This document shows, piece by piece, positions 10,419-21,385 of a stretch of 64,000 nt of DNA (positions are counted from its first letter, which is position 1; every line of letters starts with the position of its first letter). This DNA is from Cryptomeria japonica. Taxonomy: Eukaryota; Streptophyta; Pinopsida; Cupressales; Cupressaceae. The translations under genes and the position numbers were made by a program. The notes below the pieces were generated by a model that was not told where the DNA came from, made no database searches, and was given only the letters and a program-made list of their open reading frames with translations. The stretch covers positions 161,198,849-161,262,848 of the forward strand of contig NC_081413.1 of NCBI RefSeq assembly GCF_030272615.1. Reading direction: 5' to 3'.

Positions 10419-11576
10419 TGTAGACACCTAAAAATGTCTCATTAATTCTACACTAATTATTCATCTATTTAATTAAGTAATTCTTTAATCATTTAATTAA
10501 ATTAACTATTTCTTCTAATCATCGCCCTTCAACACTTCTAATTATTCTATTTCTATTTTCAGATCATTTTAATCAGTTAACCCTATTTCAAATATTAATT
10601 AAATATGAATTATTTAATTAATTGCGATCTTTTCCTTAGTTAAATAATCTTTATTATTTAATTAATTCTATTTCCCAGGTTTAAATAATTTCATTTAAAT
10701 TATTTAAATTAATTAATTAAATTCCTCCATTTTGCCAAATTATAATTCCAATTAGTTCCATCTAATTTCATTTCATATTTCCCCAAATTCGAATTTCAAT
10801 TGATTTCATCTAATTCCAAATCATCAAATTCACATTTCACCAAATCTGAATTTCAGTTAATTTCATGTGCATTTCAACATTCGAATGACCAAATTCAAAT
10901 CCAAATTGAAAATGAAAATGAAATTCAATTTCAAAATCCTACAACACCTACTGAAATCAGAACTGATTGATCAAATCAGTTCTCTAATCAATTAACTTAG
11001 TTAACTCATCAATCATCCTTTTTAACTCAAAATCAATCCACTTATCTCTCCAATCAATTCAGTCTTCTAATCAATCAATTCACTTATCTCTCCAATCAAT
11101 TCAGTCTACTGGTCAATCAATTGAGTTCACTCTCCAATCAATCTAGTTGACTACTCAATCAAATCAGTTAACAAATCAATCAACTCTGTTAACTGATCAA
11201 TCAATTTCAGTTGTCTCCCAATAAACACTTGAGTTCTATTTCTCACCGCTTTGTGTTGAAAATCTATAAATTTGACATCATTTTCATCAATTCGATCTAG
11301 CATTTTTTCAACATCTAGCTTTTTGTAGAATCACAACTTTTTGAGAATCACAAAATTAGAGTCTTCAAAGTATTTGTATGCACGAAATTGGTGCAATACC
11401 CGAGAGCCACCAACCACTCAAATTGGAGAATAACAATGAAAGCAAAGATGCAAAATGAGGGAGTTTTTATTTGAATTCAATTCTCATTTCTTGTATTGAT
11501 ATTCACTGGTTATGTTTGATGTTTGTTAATTAGTTGAGAATTGGTGATTCGTTCTTATTTGCTAATTAGCTTAATA
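10419..11576 (+). repeat. Element A 5' LTR, main part
   Basis: It is collinear with 32552-33719. The first 300 bp is an array of ttaattaa/atttaaat palindromes. The middle (about 10960-11230) is a degenerate tandem array of tcaatcaattcagt-like units. A TATA-like ctataaat occurs at about 11264. It is interrupted after 'cttaata' by element B. Confidence 0.88.
10960..11230 (+). repeat. Degenerate tandem array (tcaatcaattcagt-like) in A LTR
   Basis: About ten imperfect units of 20-30 bp, each containing (a/t)atcaat(c/t)a(a/g)tt, are spaced through the LTR. The same array is present in the 3' LTR at about 33090-33370, so it predates the insertion of A. Confidence 0.65.
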
Positions 11577-11696
11577 TGTTGGCATTCTACACTCTAGTGA
11601 GAAATGATGGTGTTGTCATTGAAGGAAACCTATTGGCAAACTTCAGGCAACCACCGGTAGACACCGACACCGACAAACACTTCACCGACAACGGCT
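11577..11696 (+). repeat. Element B 5' LTR, first part
   Basis: Collinear with 24928-25048. It ends ...ccgacaacggct, where H inserted; cggct is the left target copy. Confidence 0.88.
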
Positions 11697-12810
11697 TGTA
11701 GTGTCCACCCTTGACTTGACTTGTTTTGACTAGAGTTGAATTTTAATTCATGCATGATAGACATTATTGGGTATATGCTATTTCAGATGATTTATATGAT
11801 GTTGATACTATCATTATTGATCGTGTCATTTATTAGATACTATATGCTTATTATGTGATTGACTATCGAAAGATTATATTGACCATGTGATTTGATGAGC
11901 ATAAGTGTTGATGGATTTTACATACCTTACGATAATCATGAATTATACTAATCATGCACTTGATGATGTTTTTACGTACTAACCATATTAATGATTATCT
12001 ATGATGAGTTGATCTAATGGTGTGTTTGATTGTTGTATGACTGTCTTCGGGATAGAGACAATTCCACATCACTCATTGTGAGCGGGATGTGTCGTTGCGA
12101 TTCTCTAACCCTTGCTTGTTATAATATATATGCATATGTCGTATCATTGCTTTGTGGATGTAGGATTTGCAGGTACCAGACATCGACTCCACCTAGCTCC
12201 ACAGGTTTGAGCGTGTCTTTAAATCCCAATGGCATGTGGTTTGGAGCTGGCACAAGTTCCCCTCACATACTCTAGGTCTAAGTTGTTCACTATGAGTCGT
12301 CAGCGTCTTGGCGCTATTCGCCATGTCAGATAGTAAGCTTGATTTCTTCTGTGTTGTGAGTATGTTAGTATTGGCTAGTTAATCTTGTTATGTTGAGGGT
12401 GATTGATTATTGATGGGAGATTAAATAGTCAATAATGTTTATTTTAATTATTTTTATTAATAGTGATTTGATTATTTGGTTATCTAATGTTTAAATTGAT
12501 TTATTGGATTGTTGCCTTTTGGGCATTTAATTACTTGATATTTAATATTTATTTATTTTAATGATGATTTAATATTTATTGTTTAGCTTATGTTGTGGCA
12601 TTATATTTATTTGTGATTTGACCTTTTATTGGTATTTAATTGTTTATTTATTTAATCATCTATGGTTTAATATTTATTTGGTATTTAATGTTTAATTGGT
12701 TCTTTAATTCATTTACGAGCCTTTGATTTATTTTATTTAATTTCCCCATTTGATTTATTTAATTGTGGCTCATGTTTATTTATTAGTTGACTTTTATATT
12801 AAGTGGGTTG

Positions 12811-12818
12811 TATAAATA
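12811..12818 (+). promoter_or_regulatory. TATA box in H
   Basis: TATAAATA lies in a t/a-rich U3-like region, about 1.1 kb from the left end. If H is an LTR, this would place the RNA start near 12845. Sequence evidence only. Confidence 0.4.
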
Positions 12819-13600
12819 CACTTTAGAATAAAATAATAAAACATTCCCACCTAATTGTAAAAGCATGATTTATATTTACCTTACCTACCTTCTTCTTTTA
12901 TTGGTTGAATTTGGAAAGGGAGGTAAAATTATATTAAATGGTGGGGTTGGTAAAATATATTATAGATTGGAATATTTTGATTGGCTAAGATTGAAGCTAG
13001 GGTTTTTGGTTAATGTTTGTCTTTTTATTTTCTTTCCCATGAAGTTTTTCGGGGTTGGCTCTACTCTGGAAAAGTTTTTTCTCTAGCAAGTTTTCTTCTT
13101 GTCTTTAGATTTCTTCTTTTTTGGTTTTGGCTGGAGCTTGGATTGGATTTGGTTTGGCTTGTGGGAGCTCTTCTTCAGCTTCAATCCATTACTTCAAAGT
13201 TGCAGGTTGGAGTTCTTCACTTTGTATTTTGGTTTCAATGGATTCTCCGTGTATGCATTGTGTATGCATTGTTTTGGGTATTGAGCTGAAATAATATTAT
13301 ATGCTATAGTTTTATTATTGCTGAAGGGAAATATTTGGGGAGAACTTTATATTATTTGGGTTTTGTATAGTTGCTGGAAAATGAGTATTTGGTATTTCCC
13401 TTGTATGCCATTCCTGGTTCTGTGAAAACTCTTTTGAAGATATTTGATTAAATCTTGATCTATAGTTTGAGATATTTTATTATGTATATATCAAAGTATT
13501 CCTTGTTTTTGGGCATCTCTATTCATATGTTTTTCGTGGTTTTTTGTAAAGTCTGGATTTTATTATTTTACCTAAAAATTTCTGAGATTTTTGTAAGTCT

Positions 13601-13815
13601 TGCAAAAGCGCTGTCTTTTTTTCAGCAGGAGCACTGTCTTTTTTCGGCAGAAGCGCTGTCTTTTGTTTTTCGGCAGAAATGTTGTCTTTTGTTTTTTGGC
13701 AGAAGTGTTGTCTTTCTTTCGGTAGAAGCGCTATCTTTTTCGGCAGAAACTCTATCTTAGTTTTCAGCAAAAGCGCTGTCTTTTTGACAGAAGCGCTATC
13801 CTACTAGGCAAAAAT
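13601..13815 (+). repeat. Minisatellite in H, unit about 20-26 bp
   Basis: About ten head-to-tail units of the form cggcagaagcgctgtctttt(t)n run through this interval. The core gcagaagcgctgtctt is conserved and the t-run length varies. Later units are progressively diverged (gcagaaactctatctt, gcaaaaatgctaatct). It lies inside the putative U5 of H. Confidence 0.9.
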
Positions 13816-14986
13816 GCTAATCTGCCTGTGCGTTGTATTTTGTGAGTTTTTGGTCATTTATGAAGTATTTTCTCAAATGGATTATTGTACCAGAGGCTAT
13901 TTTTGAGGTCTGTTAATACTTTCCAGATTTGACTTTTATCAGTCTTGATGTATTTTGATGGTTTATGTATATTTATCTCTCTATACCATTGTGGGTATTT
14001 TAAACTCTCTTCCATGTGAATAGGCTATGGATGATTGAGGTGAATATCTATGCTGTTTTGGACTAGCAAGTGAGTAGGCCTTGCTATGATGTTATCTTTT
14101 ATTTGATGGAAGCATTTGAGGGCTTGATATGCCTTTGCTTATTGCTAGTCAAGAGACTCATTTTGTTATATTGATGTTGTTGTAGCCTTGCATATATTGT
14201 GAGAGTATGTGTGGAAGTTATTGGCTGCATTGAGTATTATTTTCATGTATTTATGTTGGTAGAGCCTCTTGTGATGTGTTGTTGGGCCATGTTAGGGGAA
14301 GTGGGCTTCCTTGTGATGACCAAAGTCATGAGAGATAGGCTTGTATGAGGTTCCTTGTAAGGATGCATGAAGTCTAGACCGCCAGGGCACATTGGAGTTT
14401 TCCATGATTTGTAAACAAGTGATAACATTGATAATGAATTAATTGGAAAGAGAAATTATAACTAATTTAAACAAGATAATGAATAGTTTTGGTGCCTCAT
14501 GGCTTAGTCCTAGGGAGGATGTTTTAGGATAAGCATGAGAAGGTCATGAAGATGGTAAGCTAATCTCCCTTGGTCTCTCATAGGTTGAGATGACTCCACA
14601 TGTCCATCAGGCTAGTGCCTTGTGTTATTATGTTGTTATGTTATGAGGATGCCATGTGATGACACTCCACTCCTACATGTGTTCCCCCTTTGTGATTTAT
14701 GATTATGCTTATTGGAGCATTTATGTTTTGATGAGTTTTACGCTTCTGGGAGTTCATTCTTGTTATCTTGTGATTGGTTCTTGATTGAGTGTTTTGTGTT
14801 GGTTAGTCTCATTGGTTTTAAGTATCAGCTTAGATGTAGAGTGTGTGTTGGGACCTTGTGTCATCTCCTAGCACGGGGGGGTGGTTCCTTTGGTTTCACA
14901 TGGTCGGGTGGTTGGTGCTTTTAAACCATTGGGATGTTTCTATCTTTGGATTCTTCTTGCATGGATGAGGATGTTTCTTCATATTG

Positions 14987-15367
14987 TAAAGGAGTTGAGA
15001 AAATACAACACCACAGGAGCCCAAATAATCTCTGCAAGCTGAAAAACCTGTTACAAGGAGAAGCAATGAAGCAAATCACAGAAGGAAAGAATACACAGGA
15101 AAAATATGCTCCAAAAGATGAGAGCTCAATAATCTCCAAAATGTATTGTCAATCATAATCCTTCTTCATACAATGAAAAGAAAGAACTCAACCTTTAATA
15201 GGTCAAGAAATCTTAAAAGGGAAAACCTAGGTTTGCACATAATAATTAATTAAAATAATTAATTATATGCACCTAAAGTTAGCTTAAGTGTAAAAGAGAT
15301 AAAGGGAACTTAAATAATTAAACACATATTGTTTAATTAATCAAGTAAATACCCGAATACTCTAACA
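14987..15367 (-). repeat. Element I 3' LTR
   Basis: Matches 17417-17784. It has an extra 13-bp attaattaaaata-type repeat unit near 15245. It is followed on the plus strand by the complement of the polypurine tract (cccccccttaag). Confidence 0.9.
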
Positions 15368-17416
15368 CCCCCCCTTAAGCTATACTTAGGGAGAAGCTAA
15401 AACCTAGAATAGCTACTGAAAGCAATAAAGATGGGTCCCAGCAACAAGGCCTGATCAGGTACCCAAATACAATGAAATCTCTATGAACTGGAGAAATAGA
15501 GAAAACCACGTGGGAACAAAACTCTACTCCAAAAAGAGATGAAAAAGAATATCACTGAAGTATGAAGAACCTGCAAACTCTGTCAAAGAATAATTGTTGA
15601 TCTGAAGAACATCCACTGAACTAGAACATGACCAGGTAGAGAAGACTGTAATCTGCATGAGTGCCCTCAAATGACACTACTCGAATTAGGAGGCAAACAA
15701 GGCAAAAACAACTGAAATCAAAGATATAGATGGCATGAGAAACCAAAGCCTAAAGAGCTGATCAATCAAACCACAGAAGTAGTAGAACCAACAGGATAAA
15801 CCTCCCCATAATGCGGAAGTGGGAGAGGGACAGGAACATTGAAAAGGACAGCCAAAAAAAAATTGCATGACAAAGAACCAAGAACATCAAAGGTGCAGAG
15901 ACACATCATCATGAGGTGAATGTCGTGGAAGGAACACTCACTGGACAAAGGAAGATGGCAAACAAAAGGCAAACATCAACCCCTTCATGGCACTTGATCA
16001 ATAGTGCATGTACAACAAGACACAAGATATGCAAGATTCCAAGTAAACAATGCATGATGGCACTTTATCTCAGTGCGTTTGCATAAATACAAGCTACAAT
16101 GATAAGAAGACTAGAAATAGAAACGTGAACCAAAATAGAGACATCCTACTCAGAGAAGAGATCCCAAGACCTGAAACAACCATGGTATCCACCAGAGTGC
16201 TGAAAAGAAAAAAACTGAATAAAATATGCATGGAGAAGAATCTGAAAATAAAACTTAGATGGCTGGAAAGTACATAGCACATGCTTTCTGAAAATATAAA
16301 GTTTTTGAAAAACCGAGGTTAGATGCTCATTCTATGGCTCCTGAAGTGTAAAAAATAGACCTCACTTTGACTAGAAAAAACACAGTCAAACAGAAAAATT
16401 TAAAAAAATTACCAATACCATGAGGTCGGTCTCGGAACCATCTTTCCGACGCCTATTTGTTTTCAAAAAAATGACTTCGTATGCCCAAGATAGAGCCAAA
16501 AAAACAACCCCCCTTGAAAAATGCCAAAAAAGAGGTCTCGTGGCTTGTTTGGACGGAGGAGGCCAGGGAGCAGTGCTCCGGTGGTAGCCTGGTGGTGGCT
16601 CGGTGGCAGGGCAGAGTGGAGCCAGGTGGTTGGGCGATGGAGGAGGCTTGACTGGGTGGCGAAAGCCGGTGGTGGGGAGGCCGGGCCGGGCGACGGCGAG
16701 GAGCTAGGAGCTATAGGCGGCGGGGGGCCACAGGGAGCGGAGGCTGGGCGCTGCAGGCGGCGGTGGGCCGGTCGAGCGGCGGGAGGCCGGGTGGTGGCTA
16801 GGGAGCTAGGGGCTGTTGAAGAACATAGGGCCGAGGAGCCGGTGGCCGACAATGAGTCGGAGGCCGGCGGGGGCTGGGGCCGGCGAAGGGGGCCAGAGGC
16901 CGGAGTGCAAGGTACCAGAGAAGAATAGGTGGTGCGGTATGGGCCTGCAGGGCCTGCAGCATGGCAAGGGCCCCACGACACCCTACGTACCGTGAGGGCC
17001 CCCAAAATTTTTTTGCCAAAATTTTTAAAAAAAAAAAAAAGCCCCAATCGCCTTTTTCCTTTTTTTTAAGATTTTTTTTTTTAAAAGCAAATTTCGGCCT
17101 GCATGCCATAAAAAGGCAAATTTTTTTTTTTTTTGAAATTTTTTTCTCGAAATGCATGCCAGGGTCGTACAGCCTGGATCTGAGAAAAAAATTCACCCAG
17201 AGGCTCAGGAACCAAAATAGGTCGAATTTTGTATGACCATAGGGGTTTTCAGGCCTTCTGAGCATGGTGGTGAGGTCTGTTTAGGCCCCAAGTGCTCAAA
17301 AAAAAAAGGGTCAAACCCCAGGTACATAAAAAATTCCTAAAACCCTAGATCTGCTTCCAAAGCCAAAAATTCTCAAAACAAGAACAGGTAGCTGTAGATC
17401 TAAAGCTCTAATACCA
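15368..17416 (-). other. Element I interior, no recognisable coding domain
   Basis: It contains unclassified sequence, poly-A/poly-T-rich stretches (17024-17137) and a GC-rich island (about 16540-16960). The primer site (17405-17416, rc) and polypurine tract (15368-15379, rc) mark its ends. Short ORFs on either strand show no retroviral motif. Confidence 0.7.
16540..16960. other. GC-rich, CpG-containing island inside element I
   Basis: About 420 bp is strongly GC-rich (runs such as ggccgggccgggcgacgg), while the surroundings are AT-rich. Overlapping open frames exist on both strands (16521-16928 plus, 135 codons, Gly/Arg-rich; 16463-17047 minus, 194 codons, Pro/Ala/Ser-rich). Neither has a recognisable domain; open frames on both strands are expected in GC-rich DNA. 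It may be a captured gene fragment or an ancestral leader segment. Confidence 0.6.
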
Positions 17417-17784
17417 TAAAGGAGTTGAGAAAATACAACACCATAGGAGCCCAAATAATCTCTGCAAGCTGAAAAACTTGTTACAAGGAGAAGCAATGAA
17501 GCAAATCACAGAAGGAAAGAATACATAGGAAAAATATGCTCCAAAAGATGAGAGCTCAATAATCTCCAAAATGTATTGTCAATTATAATCCTTCTTCATA
17601 CAATGAAAAGAAAGAACTCAACCTTTAATAGGTCAAGAAACCCTAAAAGGGAAAACCTAAGTTTGCACATAATAATTAATTATATGCACCTAAAGTTAGC
17701 TTAACTGTAAAAGAGATAAAGGGAACTTAAATAATTAAACAAATATTGTTTAATTAATCAAGTAAATACCCGAATACTATAACA
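17417..17784 (-). repeat. Element I 5' LTR
   Basis: It directly abuts the primer site (gctctaatacca on plus) with zero spacing. It ends aaca on plus and is followed by the tattg target copy. Confidence 0.9.
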
Positions 17785-17789
17785 TATTG

Positions 17790-19250
17790 TTCATGGATAA
17801 TAATTGTAGCAAGAAAGTAAATGATGATGTGATTTATGTAATGAAATTCTTATGTAACGGTTGTAAAAGAAGTCATGTATATGAGAAATGACTATGTTGT
17901 TCTAGTTATAGTGATAGCTTTTGATTATGGTAGATGATTGTAATGTTGAAACTTGAGTTGTAGTGTAACATATTTGTATTAAATGAAATGGAAGCATGAG
18001 ATGTGGATAAGTATTGTGGTTTGGAATTAAATGATGCATTTTATATTCTTGATAAGCCATGTAAAAAGAAAATAGTATAAATGTTATGATAATGGTATTA
18101 GACTTAAATGATGTCTTAAACTAATGCTTGACTAGAGGAAATGTTATGCCTTGGTAAGATGTATGAGTATGAGTAATATTGGAAGGCATCTTAGGACATG
18201 TTTATGAGTTGCGATTAATGAATTTGAAATTATAGTATCATACTTCATAGACAGTGATCTAATGGTTGGATTGAAATCTTATAATGCTTGGGATGCAATT
18301 GAAGGTTCCTTATGAAATATTGTATGGATGTTCTTGGTGAATGAATTGCTAATCTTATTAATGGAAATTACTAGTAAGTGTATGGGTAGATGGTAAAATG
18401 AATGCTTGTCTTTTAGGAAAGGATTAGAATGTATCATGTGTTATTTTTTAAGATTATGTCTCCATTTGGTGGATGCTATTAGTTGTTATGGAATTAGGAT
18501 ATTGTATCTTAGTTGTGTTGAGATGAATTTGTGTAGTTCTTAATTTACAATAAGATGATTGTTGGTTAATTGATGTAGTGTAAGAGATTTTATGAAGATT
18601 GAATGGGCTATGGATTAAATGGTTTGTGAGTATTGCCTTATGTACTTTAGGAATCATGATGAAGTAATAAGTATGCTAGAAGCATAGAATCATAAATGAT
18701 TATGCAGAAGTTAATCATAAATGGAAATTATGTTAATGCAATGTAAGGGTTAATCTTGATATATGAATGGTGATGTCCATAGTTGAAGGTTGGTTAAAGG
18801 TAATAGGAACATTTGGACTTGGTGTATAAAATGAATCTAAGTGAAAAGGGAAATAGATGTGTATTGAAAGATAGAATCTCATGTTAAATGAAAGATTAAG
18901 TAGATTGCATATCATGAGTGTTAGGTATGGCTATGAGGTATCTATGTGTGTATAATGATTAAGATTATGTAGTTGATCTAGAAGAAAGTAAATGCTTATT
19001 GCTTATGTAGGTAGATTAAGTAATGGCGTTGAGATATCCTAGGGAGTTAGTAGTAAATTTTTTAATGTATTTCACTTGCGTAATCATTCGAATAGCTCGA
19101 GTGATCTACTCTATGTTCATAATACTTAAATGTTGCCGTGTGCTCACTTCATTGCTTATGAGATGTTATGTGTTGTATTGTAAAAAATAAAAAATAAAAT
19201 TTAGTATGTATTTAGCTATATTTCTCTGGGGTATTTCGGTGGGCATTACA
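17790..19250. other. Right part of element H
   Basis: AT-rich, with no ORF of note or internal direct repeat to 11697-14980. It ends ggtgggcattaca at the H/B junction. Nothing coding seen. Confidence 0.6.
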
Positions 19251-19255
19251 CGACT

Positions 19256-19915
19256 ACAATGTATATTGACACCCCAACTGACATGAATAATTTTTTGTTT
19301 ATTGTATTTAATTGTAAATATATTTTTGTAAAGCCGACATGGCATATTGTAATAGACTCATATATGTATGAGATCTTGTAAATCATTTTCAGATAGATGA
19401 TAGAGGATGGAATAAGAGATGAAATAAGAATGAGTGAATAATAAGGGCAGACTTTGTATAAGGTTTATGGTAATAGTATGAGCTTAAACCAGTACCGAAC
19501 CTGGCATAGTTGATGCTGATTTGAAGCAATACATTGTATTGGATTTTCATAATCCATTATGTAAGTCAGTGAGACTTCTATCTTGTGATTGAGCAGTGAG
19601 CTTTAGGCAGTTGGCCTTCCTGCATGTGCAGGCCCCTCATTGTAAGTAATATTTATTCATTGGCCAGTGAGTGAATATTGTGGGTCACAAATCCCACCGA
19701 GGTTTTTTCCACACCGGGTTTCCTCGTTAAACATCTTGTGTTATGGTGTGTTTTCTATGCTTTCATTATTGTTCCTGTTTATTGCATTAATTCTTATTTG
19801 CTGGTACACTATTTTGGAATGCAAAATACTTAATAAGATCAAATATTCTGTAAACCAGTTAGACACTAATTCACCCCCCCTCTCAGTATCTTTGGGACTA
19901 TCATCAATCCTAACA
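19256..19915 (+). repeat. Element B 5' LTR, second part
   Basis: Collinear with 25049-25708. The U5 motif aggttttttcc..cgggtttcctcgttaa lies at 19700-19730. It ends cctaaca, followed by attggtatcagagcc. Confidence 0.88.
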
Positions 19916-19917
19916 AT

Positions 19918-19930
19918 TGGTATCAGAGCC
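19918..19930 (+). promoter_or_regulatory. Element B primer binding site (tRNA-iMet)
   Basis: TGGTATCAGAGCC matches the plant Copia initiator-tRNA-Met primer consensus exactly, two bases after the LTR end. Confidence 0.9.
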
Positions 19931-19986
19931 TGGTCCTCTATTTTCAAAAGCCTAACAACTTGAGGAAGATTTTGACATCGGTACAA

Positions 19987-21081
19987 ATGGAGAACTTAAG
20001 AAAGCAATTGGAAGGAGCTCTTGTAGACTATGATTCAGAGAAGTTGAAGAATATCAAACTTGAAGATGATCTGAGGATTGCATAGGAATTCATTCAAGGA
20101 CTTCAGGAGAATCTTACTATTGCTAGAAATAAAAGAAAAGAACTTCACGAGAAGATACAAAATGACAATGATGAAAATGAAACTCTTAATGAGCTTGTGA
20201 ACAAATTGAGGCAGGAAAACATGACTATGAGGAATGAAATGCAAGATATGAATATGAGATTTTGTAAAGACATTGAAGATAGAAAGAAGAATGAAGATGA
20301 CTTGAATAGGCAACTAAATGATACTAGTAATGAAAATCTAAGACTCAGTCATGAGAATGATATGTTAAAGATAGATCTGATTCACATGCAACATGATAAA
20401 ACTGAACTTATGAGACAGATGGGAATTCTGAAAAATGAGTTGGCTACTACAAATCAACATAAAGAGAAATTCAAGAAAAGTTCAGAAGAACTTGATGATA
20501 TGCTGAAAAGTCAAAAACCTAATGGAGATACTAATGGACTTGGATTTGAAGTTGGTGAAAGTTTTGGTATTGCAAACAATCATGATCATAGTAAACCGGT
20601 AAGACAACCTAATGCTTACAAATTCAATGGGAAATGCTTTAATTGTAACAAGTATGGTCATAGAGCAAATCAGTGTAGATCTAGAAACAATTAGAACATT
20701 AATGCACCCACCGGTCAATGTTCCAAATGCAACAAATTTGGTCATAATTTAGAAAATTGCATAATGAATGTAAGATGTTATGTTTGTGGAAGATTTGGGC
20801 ACTTATCTAATCAATGGAGAACACAAACTGACATAGGATATGGAAAGGCTATTCAGAATGCTTGTAACAAGATTGGACATATTGCAAAATTTCATAGAAG
20901 CAAGAATTCACCAGCAAATAATAAAGGACCCAGTTCGAAAGGCAAAGAAAAGGTTGATGAGGTAAAGCAAGAATTTTCAAGACAATGTATTAGAAAGATA
21001 GATCAAAATTTTGATGAGACTATTCCTTCACGGGTAGAACAAAGTATTACTCCATTGGCAGGATATTCTTCATCCAACTGA
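19987..21081 (+). pseudogene. Element B ORF1: coiled-coil gag-like protein with four CCHC knuckle motifs
   Basis: One frame of 364 codons runs from ATG 19987 to TGA 21079, broken only by TAG at 20083 and 20692. Residues about 30-180 are Lys/Glu/Asn-rich and heptad-like, a probable coiled coil. The C-terminal half has four knuckle motifs: CFNCNKYGHRANQC (20635), CSKCNKFGHNLENC (20719), CYVCGRFGHLSNQW (20776, last Cys lost) and a degenerate ACNKIGHIAKFH (20860). Retroviral gag nucleocapsids usually have one or two. The likely role is RNA binding and particle assembly of the element. No UBN2 gag core was recognised. It ends in a Lys-rich tail. Start chosen as the first in-frame ATG after the primer site. 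Confidence 0.8.
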
Positions 21082-21385
21082 GAAGTAACCCTTGGGAGTA
21101 TTGCAGAAAGTTGAATATCATGCAGATTACCCTTGGTAGATGGTGAGAAGATAGATTTCTTCTTTACCGGCAGATGTGTTAATTTTTCACTTAACTGGTG
21201 ATCATTTATTGCGGTTGTTGAATGACATTTTATTATAAATCATTGGTTTTCCCTCTTTTTCAATTCACAGAGCATTCAAACTAGCAGAGAGCATGGAAAT
21301 TTGAGCAAAGGCATTCAAGGCGAAGAATTGAAGCGATTTCTTTCAAGCACTCAAATATTATTAGGCAGATTAAGGTATTTTTCAA

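Larger units (their letters stand above)
14987..17784 (-). mobile_element. Element I: young non-autonomous LTR element
   Basis: Direct repeats of 381 bp (14987-15367) and 368 bp (17417-17784) differ at about ten positions plus one 13-bp indel by eye, the most similar LTR pair in the window. The target duplication tattg is exact (14982-14986, 17785-17789). On the minus strand the LTR runs TGTTAGAGTATTC to CTCCTTTA. The primer site TGGTATTAGAGC abuts it at 17405-17416, and a polypurine tract, CTTAAGGGGGGG, abuts the 3' LTR at 15368-15379. The 2-kb interior has no gag or pol and contains a GC-rich island. Confidence 0.9.
11697..19250. mobile_element. Element H: probable giant solo LTR (about 4.75 kb net)
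   Basis: The insertion into B's LTR is flanked by cggct (11692-11696) and cgact (19251-19255). Its ends are inverted: it starts TGTAGTGTCCACC and ends GGTGGGCATTACA (rc TGTAATGCCCACC), 13 bp with two mismatches. I found no pair of long direct repeats, primer site, gag or pol inside it, so a solo LTR of a large retrotransposon is the simplest reading. A TATA box at 12811 suggests plus orientation. Alternatives are a non-autonomous element with unrecognised LTRs, or a DNA element with TG..CA ends. It carries the nested element I. Confidence 0.65.

Noticed and set aside
13017-13289. Overlapping hydrophobic ORFs of 61-90 codons in H
   Set aside because: T-rich DNA generates such frames; they overlap in different frames and have no family signature.
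16463-17047. Minus-strand 194-codon and plus-strand 135-codon ORFs as a host gene
   Set aside because: They overlap on opposite strands in a GC-rich block, where stop codons are rare by chance. Low-complexity Pro/Ala/Ser or Gly/Arg composition, no domain, and location inside element I.
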